The notes beneath the pieces were generated by a model, which saw only the letters and a list, made by a program, of their open reading frames with translations, was not told the DNA's origin and searched no databases. A stretch of 64,000 nucleotides of DNA from Portulaca oleracea (lineage: Eukaryota > Streptophyta > Magnoliopsida > Caryophyllales > Portulacaceae), in NCBI GenBank assembly GCA_029582165.1, contig CM055872.1, positions 47,814,195-47,878,194 on the forward strand, read 5' to 3'. Each line of letters opens with the position of its first letter. The first letter of the stretch is position 1. The translations under genes and the position numbers were made by a program. Of this stretch, positions 1-11,513 are shown in pieces.

Positions 1-350
1 AAATGACTTAAGGGTACCCTAATTTTTGGTGAAATATTTTTTTGGTACCCCAACTTTTAAAAACTAATTTTGGGGTACCCTAACTTTTAGAATTAGAAAT
101 AATTAGGTGAATTTCCGGCCAATGATTTGTATTCACCGGTGAGTTTTAGGCGGGAAATTGATTAAGTGTTTTTGTGGACGAAAATGCCCTTTGTTTTCGT
201 GGACGAAAATGATTTGAATCAATCGGAGTTTCGCCGGAAATTCACCTAGTAATTTCTAATCTTGAAAGTAAGGGTACCCCAACATTAGTTTTGAAAAGTT
301 AGAGTACCAAAAAATTGTTTATTCAAAAGTTAGGGTACCTTTAAGTAATT
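1..350. repeat. Foldback MITE-like element
   Basis: The two ends are long imperfect inverted repeats. Bases 1-120 (motifs GGGTACCCTAA, GGTACCCCAAC, TAGGTGAATTTCCGGC) reappear as their reverse complement at about 231-350. The centre has a short direct duplication containing GTGGACGAAAATG near 175-186 and 200-211. There is no coding capacity. This is the layout of a small non-autonomous foldback DNA transposon. The left end sits at the window edge, so the target duplication and superfamily cannot be decided. Confidence 0.7.
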
Positions 351-761
351 TTTTGCTTTGATAACCTCATAATTTGAGACCTTCAACTTTGATTAACTTG
401 AAAAGTATACGAAAGTTATTTGTTAGGTTAATTAGAGTAATTCTTTTAAGCATCGAAAGAGCGATAGAATTCATGTGGTTATCGATTCTTGATTCGATCG
501 AAAGAATAAAGGCACAGACTAGATTTTAATAGTCAAACTCGTTGCTAGGTAAGCAATTCCCTAGAAGTCTTTCTTTCTTGATTTAAACCCTAGATTATTT
601 CTTGCTTTATTAGTCTTAGTTAGTTTTTAAAAGCTTTCAAAACCAAATCCCGATTAACTTAGCAATCAAGTAGAGGGCTAGTTCATTGCGTTGCTAGATT
701 GAGTCCTTGTGGGATCGACCTTGATGTGCTACAACGTACCCGTGCGCTTGCGACCCTTTCA
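351..761 (+). repeat. 3' part of an Athila-like 5' LTR
   Basis: The stretch ends in text typical of plant Ty3/gypsy LTR ends (GTGGGATCGACC, then ACGTACCCGTGCGCTTGCGA, then CTTTCA). A primer-binding site follows 6 bases later. The left border is not visible because the foldback element lies there. It belongs with the broken gag that follows. Confidence 0.55.
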
Positions 762-767
762 AGTTTT

Positions 768-785
768 TGGCATCGTTGCCGAGAC
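768..785 (+). other. Decayed primer-binding site (tRNA-Asp type)
   Basis: TGGCATCGTTGCCGAGAC resembles TGGCGCCGTTGCCGGGGA, the site complementary to the plant tRNA-Asp 3' end used by Athila-like elements. It sits just after the LTR end. The mismatches include G-to-A and C-to-T changes, as expected from decay of methylated DNA. Confidence 0.6.
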
Positions 786-1052
786 TCTGTCCCTAGCAGC
801 CATTGAACGAATACTCTCGGATTGACTAAGTTGTTTTTCTTTTTTTCTTTTTAGCTTGATTTTCCTGTTTTTACTGTGTTGGTGTTTTTGTTTTTGTTTT
901 TGTTCTTGCTAGGTTTTTCTTGGTGTATGCAAAAATCTCCAGAGTTCGAGTTCGATTCTGAGATTGAACAGACTTTTCTCTCTAGGAGGAAGAGGCAAAG
1001 ACTAGAAAAAGCTAGTAGGAAATAAGGAGCAACGCCCGCACAAGCATTTGAA

Positions 1053-1883
1053 ATGGTCGAGGAAGAAAAGAGAACTTTTGGCCAGTATGTGACTCTGAAC
1101 GTCACCGACCCTCCAACAACCATCAATGTCCCGAACGTGGGGGTGAACAACTTCGAGCTGAAGACTTCTCTCATTAGTTTAGTGTGAGCTAAGCCCTTCC
1201 ATGGTCTCCCTAGCGAGGATCCCAACTGACACCTTTGCATCTTCCGTCAAGTATGTGACACTTACAAAGCCAATGGGGTCTCGCTGGATGTAATCAAGCT
1301 GCAGTTGTTTCTGTTTTCACTCGAGGATAGAGCATGGGAGGGGCTAGACTCCCTTCCAGCAAATTCCATAAACACATTCGATCAACTTGCTAGTGCTTTC
1401 TTGGCAAAGTACTTCCCACCAAGCAAGTTAACGAGCTTAAGAAATTAGATCTCCACCTTTGCTTAGGATCTAGACGAGACTTTGTATGAAGCATGGGAGA
1501 GATTCAAGGACTTGCTTTGCCAATGCCCCCAACATGGATTTGAGCCATGGGTCCCCATTCAAGCCTTTTACAATGGGGTAGATGATTAATTGAGGGCCAC
1601 CATCCTTGCTGCAGCTGGAGGGAATATCATGAGCAAGACTGTGGATGAGCTACAGAACCTGATAAATCAAATGGCATTGAATAACTACCAGTGGCCAAGA
1701 ACCCATTCCAAGAGGACGGGAGGTAAGTATTATGTTGATGCCATTACTCTTTTGTCTGCTAAGTTGGATGTTATTAATGATAAGATGGAGAAGATGCATA
1801 TAAATGCTTCCCCTCCCCCTTTGTGTGCTTCCTGCCATTCTTTTGAGCATGAGGCCTTGTATTGTCCCAATGTGGTGGTATAG
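1053..1883 (+). pseudogene. gag: Athila-like gag, broken
   Basis: An ATG at 1053 opens a frame that stays recognisable as gypsy capsid to 1883, although interrupted by several stops (the first is a TGA near 1186). The order of motifs is family-like: an N-terminal segment, then LFLFSLEDRAWEGLDSLP, FLAKYFPPSK and ETLYEAWERFKDLLCQCP (the capsid core), and later a Cys/His segment CASCHSFEHEALYC that looks like a zinc knuckle. The product would be the structural capsid polyprotein of a Ty3/gypsy element. Protease and pol are missing because another element (1879 onward) is inserted at the end of gag. It is certainly dead; assignment to Athila rather than another gypsy lineage rests on the primer site and the capsid motifs. 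Confidence 0.75.
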
Positions 1884-2042
1884 GACCCCAGAAAAAGGGG
1901 AGAAGGTTGAAGGCCTCTCTTTTTCTCGTTGCGCTACTTAAGTTGTGATTGTGAGCCGACTAAGGTTTCTTAATCCTAAAATAAAGATATATTTTTTTTT
2001 TCAAAAGAAGAAAACTAAAGAACTAAACTCACATAAATTATG
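1879..2042 (-). repeat. Truncated LTR copy, element 3
   Basis: About 160 bp (AGGACCCC, AAAAAGGGGAGAAGGTTGA, CGTTGCGCTACTTAAG) recur nearly unchanged at 4909-5066 in the same orientation. The right copy lies beside a minus-strand primer site, so both are LTR pieces of one minus-strand element. The left copy begins TATAGG where the right begins TGCAGG, and similarity stops near 2042, so most of this LTR is gone. Confidence 0.6.
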
Positions 2043-3293
2043 TTCATAAGGTGCAGCCTCAAAGGTTTGGTGCCTCGAGGAGGGCTAAGAAGGCTCAAAG
2101 GTTTGACGATGGTTATGGATGCAAAGGCGTGATGACGATGTGAAGGCTTAAAGTGTAAGGCTCGAGAGTAATTTGGAAGGTTTATGAGGTTTTTTTTCAG
2201 TGTGCGTGACTGCTAGACCCATCTCTGGTTTCTCAACCCCCCTTTTTTTCTTTATTCTCTTTTTTCTTTTTTGTTCTCTTTTTCTCTTGCGCTTTCTTAT
2301 TCCTTTTTTTTGTTGGTATGCTTCGAGATATTGACGACCCAAATTGGGTTTAATCTCCCAGCACAGGTTCTTCCATATGCAAACAAAGTGCTTATGGGAC
2401 ATGAGTGACGCACCACTCATGTCGACCCATGTTGGTGAACTAACTAGGAACTCTATCTTTTCTTGCCTTTTCTTTATCTTTTTCTTTTTTGCTTTCTACT
2501 CTCTCTTTTTTTTTGCCTTTCTTTGTCATGGGATAGACTCTTGTTCGCCCTTCTGATGATATTAGCCACAACACACCTTTTGGCTTTGGGCTAGATAGGG
2601 AGTGGTTATGAAGATCGAAAATGACTAGGTTGGTCAAGGCTAAGGATTTGCGAATGGTGACTATTATGGGCGATGTAAAGAGGGATGATTTGTTGAATGG
2701 GAAACTTGGGATGAAGATATAGATGATAAGCATGGATAGATGTTGTGGGCGAATGGAAAGGTAATAAGTGATATGGTGGTGAGGTGGTTGCCCCCTGTCC
2801 TAGGCACATATTATTCAAGCTGCTAGTCTAGGAGTATAGAGATGTCCACTTTCAAGAGACTGATGGTTTTGGTCTTCTCTCCTTTTGCGCAGTCTGCTTG
2901 ATGAATGTAGACTGACTTATCTCTTTTTTTGTTTTTTTGTTTAATTTTATTTTAAACCCTGGATTCATAGGATGACAACCTTGATGAATGGAAGGGTATA
3001 TGAGGTTGATGATAAATGGATACGCCACACTTAGATGTTAAGGCTAATGAAATGAGCTTTTCAACTCAAGTTAAGAGTAAAAGCACGAGTTCTCACACAA
3101 TCACAATCAAATAGATGCATCTTATTGAATTAAAAAGACAAGCATATCACAAAACGACTCAATGCCCCCCTAACTGACTCTGAAACAGAATGCTCAAAGG
3201 AACTGAGACCCTAGCTAACTTCAAAGTTCTCTTCCTGTGGTGTTGCCTTTCCCTGTTTCCTGTTCCTATAGGGTCGTTGCCCTAGTTGGCTTT

Positions 3294-3668
3294 CTATGCT
3301 GCTTTCGGTAGAGGAAGTTTATCCGACCGGATCATACCTTCAATCTTATTCTTTAAGGTCTAACACTTCTCGTTGTCATATCCTTTACACCTGTGATAGT
3401 TGCAAAATGCATTGTCATGCTAGCTTGGGTACTTCGCTTTTGGCTCTGGTCTCGGTAAAGGCAACTCAATCATGTTTTTCCTTAAGAGATGAGCCAAAGC
3501 ATCGACATAGGTGGTGTCGCGTGTGGTGTAATGACCGTACTTTGGTTGAATTCCTGACTGAACTACATTAGACTCAACGCTCTTAGAAGGGTGGTTGGGC
3601 GAACCAGTAGCCCTCCTATTAGGACTGTAATTCTTCCACCCTTGGGCGACGACCTTCTCATTGTTCAT
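3294..3668 (-). pseudogene. gag: Tat-like gag relic with zinc knuckle (element 3)
   Basis: Read on the minus strand, one frame gives a gag-like segment (YVDALAHLLRKNMIELPLP), a TAG, a zinc-knuckle box FCNYHRCKGYDNEKC, a second TAG (3360-3362) directly after the last Cys, and then TLKNKIEGMIRSDKLPLP. The combination of Cys/His box followed by LKxxIExxI is characteristic of gag in the Tat/Ogre branch of Ty3/gypsy elements, where it binds RNA during packaging. The same post-knuckle stop occurs in elements 1 and 2. The rest of gag, protease and pol are absent. It is a pseudogene unless the stops are read through, for which there is no evidence. Confidence 0.7.
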
Positions 3669-3739
3669 GGTCTCGAGTTGAACGCAAAGGTCCTTTAAGT
3701 AGTCGAAGTCCTTGACCTAACTCTATATGAACCTAACGA

Positions 3740-4440
3740 CGAAACATTATAAACGGCCGAATAAAGTCAAATATAGCGAACTGATCATAAGTTAGAAAAC
3801 ACAAGTCTGTTTTTCAATTTGGATGGGGCCCTACCCACATGTAAACCGTTTTAAGGAGAATCTGTAACTTGGACCAACGAACTCAGACATCTCGGGCTAT
3901 ACTGGCTATTATGCGGACTAGGATAATGTTCAACAAGACTTATAGTCTACACTTTCTACACATTTCTTTTATTTATTTACTCAAGGAAAATTGATATTGT
4001 AAAGGACTGAATAAAGCCATACAATAAGCGAGTTATAACCAATTTACATGCTTAATTGGTAAATCCAATATGGTTGGGCCTTACAATGGGTCGACCGTAA
4101 ATGTGATGGATTCAATAATTAAACCCATAAATTAATTTACTCAAGCCCAGTGACTATTATGCAGTCTAAGACGTTATCCACTAACTTTGTTAAGATTTTA
4201 GTTAGATTTTGGACCTTCGTTAAGAGAGCATTGTAAAGGGCCATATAGGGTCATCAAAGGCGAGTCAAGTTTATTTTATGAACTAGGATAAATGGATAAT
4301 TAACCTTTGTACATAAATGGGTTAACCATAATGTTTGAGGTTGATTTCCCTAATTGATAAACAAGCCTCTTCTCAGCCGAATGAACCTTATATGGACTAG
4401 AACAATACCTCTAAACTAGGGTCGACTCTTTACAACCAAA
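3740..4440 (-). repeat. Degenerate leader repeats, element 3
   Basis: Units of roughly 240-300 bp sharing GGCCGAATAAAGTCA, a GGGCC...CGACCGT segment and GACTATTATGCGGACTAG, at least two to three copies. The same units are more numerous in element 1 (18330-20225) and, inverted, in element 2 (22640-23850). They lie between the primer site and gag, so they form the untranslated leader. Confidence 0.6.
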
Positions 4441-4887
4441 TGAAACACATATTCACATATCATATAATATGAGAGGGGTATCCTAAACCAAAGCTCTTAT
4501 GTTCATGGATTGCTAAGTTTGGGGATAAGGTGAGATACCACATGTTCTTGCCTCGGTGCATTTCACCTATATGAAATTTATAGGCAAAGTGTGTGAGGTG
4601 TTGCTCGTCAGACTTCAAGGAAGCCTTGGAGTGTAACATGAGTGAGAGGAGAGACCAAATGCTTGGCGATGTAAAGTGCATCACACAGGTAGTGGTCGCC
4701 CGCTCTCGAGACAAAACCTTGGTTAATCCTAAGCCATCGCTTTTGTGCTCCCCTATCAAAAGACTTTAGAGTAGCATGGTATGAAAAATGCCTAAAAGAA
4801 TAATTTGTGAAATAAATCAACTTTTTCCCTTTTACAATTTCAAAACAACTCGATTTTTTCAAGTTTTACCCTCTTTTTAAGTTTAAG

Positions 4888-4905
4888 TCCCCAGTGGAGT
4901 CGCCA
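4888..4905 (-). other. Primer-binding site, tRNA-Arg type (element 3)
   Basis: On the minus strand this reads TGGCGACTCCACTGGGGA, complementary to the 3' end of plant tRNA-Arg as I recall it. It lies 3 bases from the LTR edge at 4909. Identical or near-identical sites occur at 7573 and 20559. Confidence 0.8.
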
Positions 4906-4908
4906 ATC

Positions 4909-5680
4909 TGCAGGACCCCGGAAAAAGGGGAGAAGGTTGAAGACCTCTCTTTTTCCCGTTGCGCTACTTAAGTTGTGATTGGGAGCCGGCTAAGGTTGTT
5001 TAATCCTTGAATAAGGATAGTTTTTTTCAAAAGAAGAAAACTAAATAACTAAACTCACATAAATTATCACGAAATCGCGTCAAATTATCAATGAGTCGGT
5101 AACAAGCCATTTCAGATTCGGGCCGATGATGGAGCAATAGGCCGCCAACCTATAAAATGAATGTGATTTGGAGAATAAAATTACATGACTATAAAATGAA
5201 TGGATAAAGATGATCAAGCCCCACTCGTTTGCGGATATTAATGGGGAATATCACGACGAACTTGGGCGCCACACTTCTTTAGGGACCTTTGTATCAGAAT
5301 TGATATTTTTTTAAGAGAAAAAAAGATAGTTGAAGGTGGGAAAGAATGATGATGATGAAATTTGATGGAGAGAATAGAGAATTGTTAAGAGAACTGTTGA
5401 TGGGTGAAGTAGATGATGATTGTTAGTGTTTTTGATGAGAGTTCTTGATGAAATGAGTAAGGGAATGAGGGGTATTTATAGGTGATGAGGGATGTATGAG
5501 GATGGAAGGAGGGGAAGGCATGATCCAAAGATCATGCCTCCATGGCTGGTATCAAGGCCGCAGGGCCTACGCTGTTACATGAGTCAATAAGGTGACATGG
5601 ATTATGGGATTGCATGGCATGTTGGGAAAAATTGGCGCGCAAAATCGAATTCGTAATGTCTAGGCCATGCAGCCTAGCAG
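4909..5680 (-). repeat. Right (5') LTR of element 3, truncated
   Basis: It starts TGCAGGACCCC next to the primer site. A minus-strand TATA box (TATTTATA on the plus strand, 5473-5480) marks the promoter. Only about 200 bp lie upstream of the TATA box before element 2 starts at 5681, so the LTR is probably interrupted there; AGCAG at 5676-5680 would be one copy of the target duplication. Confidence 0.6.
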
Positions 5681-6075
5681 TGTAGATACTGGGTTTTGAC
5701 ACCCGAAATATATAGCATATCTATATAAAAAGAAGTAGAAATAAAGAAGAAGAAGCCGAAAAATAAAGCCTAAGTACGTGCACTTCACATGTACAAGCTC
5801 ACCTCAATTTGCATGCATGATCACATGCACATTTTTTTATAAAATCCAAGCCATGCAAGCCATGCAAGCCACATACGAAATCCCATGCGAAGGTCAGAGG
5901 TTCGAAACCTCACAAAAGCATCACAAAAAAGACTTGCAAATGAGCTCCCACCGTCCAATTGTGAACCACCAGTTCTCGAGGCAGATATATTCACACCCTC
6001 ACCGTCTAATGATGCGTGAACGGAGAGAGGTTCATCCTCCCTCAGTGGACGACCGGTCGACCTTGAGCACCAGCC

Positions 6076-6099
6076 ACACGTGGTTTATTCACCACGTGT
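6076..6099. promoter_or_regulatory. Inverted pair of G-boxes in LTR U3
   Basis: ACACGTGG and CCACGTGT form perfect 8-bp arms around TTTATTCA, about 120 bp upstream of the TATA box. CACGTG is the plant G-box bound by bZIP and bHLH factors, so this is a plausible enhancer. Function is inferred. Confidence 0.45.
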
Positions 6100-6215
6100 T
6101 GCCGTCTACTGTCATACACTCCCCCTCCACCTTGTTTTATGTGATGTTGACTACCAAAAACCGTGGGATGGATGAATATGTATGCATAAATGTATCTCTT
6201 ACTCCCTCTTTCCCC

Positions 6216-6223
6216 TATAAATA
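6216..6223 (+). promoter_or_regulatory. TATA box of element 2 LTR
   Basis: TATAAATA in a pyrimidine-rich setting (TCCCCTATAAATACTACTCC), matching the position of the TATA boxes in the LTRs of element 1. Confidence 0.7.
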
Positions 6224-7572
6224 CTACTCCTCTCAAAGCCAAACTCACTCAATCCTCACTCTCTAACACACTCCATCATTCACTCATTCTTCCCCCTACA
6301 CTTCTATTCTCTCATTCTAATATCTCTAATCTCTCCATTCTAGTTATTATTCTACAATCCTTTTCTATCATCTTTCCACCAATTTTTTACTATCTTAATC
6401 TCCATTTCTTCATCCTCTTAAACCTCTAATCCATACTCTCATACTATCCCCCATCATTCTTACATAAATCTCCCATAAAACCTCCCAAAACACCACAAAA
6501 CTATCATAAAAAAACCTACAAAAAGAGACCCTTACCTTTTTCCTATCCTTATCCATCACTTTTCTACCATCATAATCTTCATCTTTTTATTCTCTTAAAC
6601 GTCTAATCTTCATCCCTACATAATCTCCATAAAAACCCTAAAAGCTCCACAAAAAAACCTAACCTCTCTACTACCCAAAACACCACAAAAAGATCCTTTT
6701 TCCCACCCTTTTCTCATCCGTTTTCATCCATCTTTCCCATCCACCTTTGGTTCATTTTGGCATCTTACAGAGGATTATTCCAACCTTCAAAAGGCTAAAT
6801 CAAGTGTGTAGTTCAAGTGCTACAACAAAGGCTAGGCAAGGTTTCCCTCCAAAAGGCATAATGTAAGCTTTTATGTGTTTCCCTTTTATGTAAATAAAGT
6901 GTATATGTTGTATTTTCTTTCATTCTTATTTTTGCATGTTTAATGAAGTAATTCTATAAAGTTCTTATTTATCTCCCTTCCAAACTTTATCAAAAGCACA
7001 CTTAAAACTTTTAGTAGAGTCTTTCCTTTTGTGAGAGGCAAACTCTTTAGGTTCCCGCCTTTCGAGTTCGTAGCCTTACCCCTGGATCCATTATTAGGTT
7101 TCACAGGCGGAGTCTTTCTTGTTTTCTTTTCTAGTTTTTCTTGACTTTTCTCTTTAAAAAGTCGGGTGACGACTCCCATTTCAAACCAAAACACATCGGA
7201 GATTGCATAAACTATGGTAAATGGTTTTACAATGTACCGATATAACTTTAAGGTTTTTCTTTGTATATTTCTAAATAATATTTGCATAAATTGCTTTATT
7301 CCGCGCCTAACATTTTAATGAGAAAGTTGGATTAAATTTAGAAGAGTTTGGGAACAAGTGGATGTTCACTCTTAAAAGTTTAATTCAATGGCTCATGAAA
7401 TGCACAATGTAAAGGGAAAGTGATTTTACAAACTATTATTCCTGAAATGTATGATTAATCCCTTAAAGAGTTTTCAAAGGTTCAAACCCCAACACAAGCC
7501 ACCAAATCACACCCCCAATCCGCGTGGATGTTCGAAAGCCCGAACGGCGAGGAAAAATGTCCACATGATTTT

Positions 7573-7590
7573 TGGCGACTCCACTGAGGA
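7573..7590 (+). other. Primer-binding site, tRNA-Arg type (element 2)
   Basis: TGGCGACTCCACTGAGGA, 7 bases after the LTR end. It differs by one base from the sites of elements 1 and 3. Confidence 0.85.
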
Positions 7591-8204
7591 GTTTTCTTAA
7601 AGTAGGTAAAACTTGAAAAAAGTTTAGTGTGTTTTAAAATTTTTGGAAGTAAGATAAATTCTTACTTTATATTACTAATTCATTCCTTTTTAGGCATAAA
7701 TACATTGCATATACCGGGCTATCTCCTGGTCGCATATGTAGGCTAGGTTGCACTTAAAGCGGCGATTTAAGTTTTCTTTATAACTACAAAAAATAACCCA
7801 TGGGATGCCGGACCGATTATACTAAATTGGTGCCTTTACACCGAGAAAGCCTTAGTCACCACATCCACTCATGCACCACTCTACGAGGTCACCACACGAG
7901 CCTCCAAAAGCAACACCCCACACATTCAAGTTGCCTTTACAACGAGAATGCACTGCGGTGAGTACATGAGCCAATAAGCCTTATCCAGCCAATAAACCCT
8001 TTTGTACATAGAGCCTTGGTTTAGGATACCCTTGTTCATATGTATGCTATGTGCTATGTGTTTCCTTTTGTTGTAAAGAGTCGATCCAAGTTTAGAAATG
8101 TTGTTTAGTCCATATAGTAATCATTAGGCTGACAAGAGTCATGTTTACAACTAGGCTAATTAACCTCAAAAGTTATGGTTAACCTAGTGGTTGGGCCCAT
8201 TTAT

Positions 8205-8209
8205 CTATG
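8205..8209. repeat. Target-site duplication CTATG, left
   Basis: CTATG directly before the LTR start at 8210; the identical copy is at 22613-22617. Five bp is the usual size for LTR elements, so the two LTRs belong to a single insertion. Confidence 0.95.
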
Positions 8210-9983
8210 TGTGGACATTTTTCCTCGTCGTTCGGGCTTCCGAACGTCCACGTTTGGATTGGGGTGTGATTCGGTGATTTGTGCTGGGGTATAACCTTTG
8301 AAAACTCTTTAAGGAGATCAACCTTACATTTCATGAATAATATTTTGTAAAACCACTTTCCCTTTACTTAGGCATTTTATGAGTCATCGAATTAAATCTT
8401 TAAGAGTGAACATCCACTTGTTCCAAACTCTTCTAAATTTAACTCAATTTGCTCATTTAAATGTTAGGCTCGGAAGAAAGCAATTTATGCAAATATTATT
8501 TAGAAATATAAGAAAGAAAACCCTAAAGTTGCATCGATACATTGTAAAACCATGTTAACCATAGTTTATGCAATCCTCGAAGTGTTTTAGTTCGAAATGG
8601 GAGTCGCCACTCGACTTTTTAAAGAGAAAAGCCAAGAAAAACTAGAGAGAAAATAAAGAAAGACTCCGCCTGCGAAACCCAAGAATGGATCGGGGGGTAA
8701 GGCTACGAACTCGAAAACTAAACTTTAAGAGTTCACCTCTCACAAAAGGAAAGACTCTACTAAATGTTTAAAAATATGCTTTTAATAAAGTTTGGAAGGG
8801 AAATGAATGAATACTTTATAGAATTACTTCATTGAACATGCAAAAGAATAAAAGAAAGAAAGGTACATAATATACAACACATTATTTACATAAGGAAGAA
8901 ATAATTAAAAGTTTACATTGTGACCTTTTAGGGAAGCCTAGCCTAGCCTTTGTAGAAGCCTCTTTGAATGCCTTTGAAAGCCTTGAATACTCCTCTTGAA
9001 TATGCCAAAATGGTGAGATTTATGTGGAGAAGATGGAGGATAGGATGAGAGTATGGATTAGGGGATTGAATAAGATAGAAGAATGGATATTACGATGGTA
9101 ATAATGTGGTGTAAAAGATGATAGAAAAGGTGTAGGAAGAAAGGGCTTTTTTGTTGGTTTTTGGTGGTGTTTTAGGATGTTTTTGTGAGGGTTTTATGTA
9201 AGAACGATGGGGATATTATGAGAGTATGGATTAAGGGGTTTAAGAGGATGAAGATAAGGAGATTAGGATAATAAGAGAATGGTGGAAATGTGATAGAAAA
9301 AGAGTGGTAGATTGATGATACTAGAATAGAGATTAGAGAGATGATGAAAGAATGAGAGAGTGGACGAATAAGAGTGTAGGAATGGGAAGAATGAGTGAAT
9401 GATTGAGTGAGTTTGGATATAACAAGAGAGGGTATTTATAGGTGTAGGATAGGCTTAGAATACATGCCTATACATGCACATTCACACCCTCGAACTTGCG
9501 CAATTGACTGGCATAAACAACTAGGTGGCAAGGGGGGTGTTCTTGGTGGTCGGTGGAGCTGGGAGGCTGAATCTATGGTGTGGACAACGTGAAGGCCGAC
9601 CAACCTATGGAAAGGGGAGGGATGAACCTAATGTATTCTTGGACGGTGAGGGTTTGAATGAGATGTATTCGAAGTCAGCTGTTCACACTGGACGGTGGAA
9701 GCTTATTTGATGTATATGAGATGTCTTTGAATGCTTTTGTGAGGCTTTGAACTTGAGACCTCTTGCCACGTGGCTTGCATGGCTTGGTTTCCCTTATTTT
9801 CTAATTTCCTAATTTTCTAGCTAAAAATATACAAAAAAGGAAATAATAAAAATTACATTAAAAGTACATAAAATCTATGGTAAAATCTAGCTTATCGACC
9901 GACTTCTTCTTCTTCTTCTTCTTCATTTTTGCCTTGTTATATAGATATGCTATATATTTATGTGCCAAAATCTGGTGTCTATA
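8210..9983 (-). repeat. Left (3') LTR of element 1
   Basis: It starts TGTGGACATTTTT and ends GTGTCTATA, where the right copy ends GTGTCTACA. TATTTATA at 9433-9440 is the minus-strand TATA box. It lacks about 255 bp present in the right LTR between AAAATGGTG and AGATTTATGT (near 9013). A polypurine tract next to it (minus strand, 9984-10000) is weak. Confidence 0.92.
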
Positions 9984-11513
9984 GATAGCCCGCACTTTGA
10001 TTGAGTCCGAGGATAGGACGAAAATCAAAGTAGACTTGAATTGATGGACACCGGTTGGGATATGATTTTGTGGTGCAAAGCCTGTAGATATGACTTTGGA
10101 GTGCAAAGCCTGGAGTGATGCTTGGAGGTTGAGTCTTGCATCGCAGTGGTGGGCGACATTCGCCTTTGTCGGGGATGATCTCGAGCAAGTATGATGCTCT
10201 ACTTGACTGTTGATGAGTTTTGCGTATCGTGTGCTGATCTCAAGCAAGAATGACGCCCTACTTGAAGTGATCTTGGACATCTGATGGCATCCTACTCGGA
10301 ATGATCTAGAGCCTTAAAGGCGTCCTACTTGAAGGTGTGGGCTGACACTTGGAAGCTAAGTCCTGTGTTGTAGTTGGCGAACTTGCGCCGATAGGTGATC
10401 TTAGGCGAGATTGGCCTTACCTGTTGGAGAGATTTCATCGGGCACGATGCCGATGGCTCTTGGATGTTGGTGCTGATTTTCTAGTCTTTCCAAGTGTCGT
10501 TTCCAGTCTTTCCCGGTGTCGTTTCCAGTCTTTCCTGGTGTCGTTTCCAGTCTTTCTCGGTGTCGATGTTGATGATTGTTGGCATGTTTAATGCCGAGGG
10601 ACTTCACCGATCGCGATGTCGATGGCACTGGGGGTTGAGACTTCACCGAAACTCTGCTGGTGGCTCAGGATTGGGACTGCATCGAAACTCTGTCGATGGC
10701 CCTGGTTGTTGAGACTTCACCGAAACTCCGCCGGTGGCTCTAATGCTGATGGAGACTTGCGCCGATTCGCGACCCTATTTTTGGTCTTTTTTTGTGACGA
10801 TGACGATGACAAACTGGACGCGAGGCCAGATGCTAGACTAACCAGACGCAAGGCTGGAAGCCGACCAACCAGACGCAACGCTGGAGGCCAAAGGGACTGC
10901 ATCGAAACTCTGCCGATGGCCTTGATGTTATGACTTCACCGAAACTCTGCCGGTGGCTCTGATGCTGATGGGGACTTACGCCTATGGGCTACCCTGTTTT
11001 TGGATTTTTGATGATGATGATGACAAATTGGACGCGAGGCCAAATGCCGAGACTTAACCAGATGCGAGGCTAGAAGCCGTTGATGATGATGATGATGATG
11101 ATGATGATTTCAATGCCGAGGAACCTCACCGATCAAGATGTCGATGGTCCTGGGGTAGAGACTTCAGCGGGCACGGTGCGATGGCTCTGATGTTGGGGAC
11201 TTATGCCGATTGGCGACCCTGTTTTTGATCTTTTTGACGATTGATGGGATTTTTGATGCCGATGAGACTTTACTGGACGTGATGCCAGTGGCCCTTATTC
11301 CTGATCTCTGCCGGTGACTCTGATTTTGATTTTCGGTGGCAATTCAATGCCTGGAGATCATGATGTCGATGACTCTTATTCTCCTCAAATTATGTCAGCA
11401 TGATCATTGGGAGAATGCTCTTATTTTGGAACTTGATGCTCTATTCTTGAGAAGACCACCACTCCTTATTGGGCACACTTAGCCATTCTCCTCCTTGAAA
11501 ATGTACAAGCTTG
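9984..11513 (-). mobile_element. Element 1 internal region, non-coding modules
   Basis: Imperfectly repeated phrases (GACTTCACCGAAACTCTGC, GGTGGCTCTGATGCTGATG, TTTCCAGTCTTTC) and a GATGAT run near 11078-11107. The reading frames here are short, appear on both strands and match no protein family I recognise, so I treat the region as degenerate tandem DNA of the element. Confidence 0.5.

Larger units (their letters stand above)
2043..4887 (-). mobile_element. Internal region of Tat-like element 3
   Basis: The internal part of a minus-strand, non-autonomous Tat/Ogre-like element. Bases 2780-2960 match about 16020-16260 of element 1 in the same orientation (CCCCCTGTCC, CTCTCCTTTTGC, GACTGACTT). 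It holds a gag relic (3294-3668), a leader of degenerate repeats (about 3740-4440) and the primer site at its right end. Nothing else in it codes for a recognisable protein; the pyrimidine-rich tracts near 2220-2520 give only chance reading frames. It is shorter than element 1, so internal deletion is likely. Confidence 0.6.
5681..7565 (+). repeat. 5' LTR of Tat-like element 2
   Basis: It begins TGTAGATACTGGG and ends TGTCCACA, the inverse of the LTR ends of element 1 (TGTGGACA at 20584 and GTGTCTACA at 22612). Large parts are reverse complements of those LTRs, including the AAAACCTCCCAAAACACCAC text near 6480 and the region 6940-7300. It holds the segment that element 1's left LTR lacks, so the longer form is older. 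Reading frames inside it (for example 5778-6266 and 6940-7287) are chance. Confidence 0.9.
7566..8209 (+). mobile_element. Element 2 leader, part 1
   Basis: Untranslated leader that is the inverse counterpart of about 20225-20583 in element 1 (GATGCCGGACCGAT, CACCGAGAAAGC, ACACGAGCCTCCAAAAGCAA). It stops at 8209, where element 1 is inserted, and resumes at 22618. Confidence 0.85.

Noticed and set aside
5896..5912. GAGGTTCGAAACCTC, resembling a tRNA B box
   Set aside because: No A box at the right distance and no cloverleaf; the related LTRs have it mutated. Read as LTR sequence, not a tRNA or SINE.
5778..6266. A 162-codon plus-strand frame
   Set aside because: It lies wholly inside the LTR of element 2, spans its TATA box and is not kept in the related LTRs.
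10349..10933. Several overlapping plus-strand frames
   Set aside because: They come from imperfect GC-rich repeats in element 1 and match no protein family.
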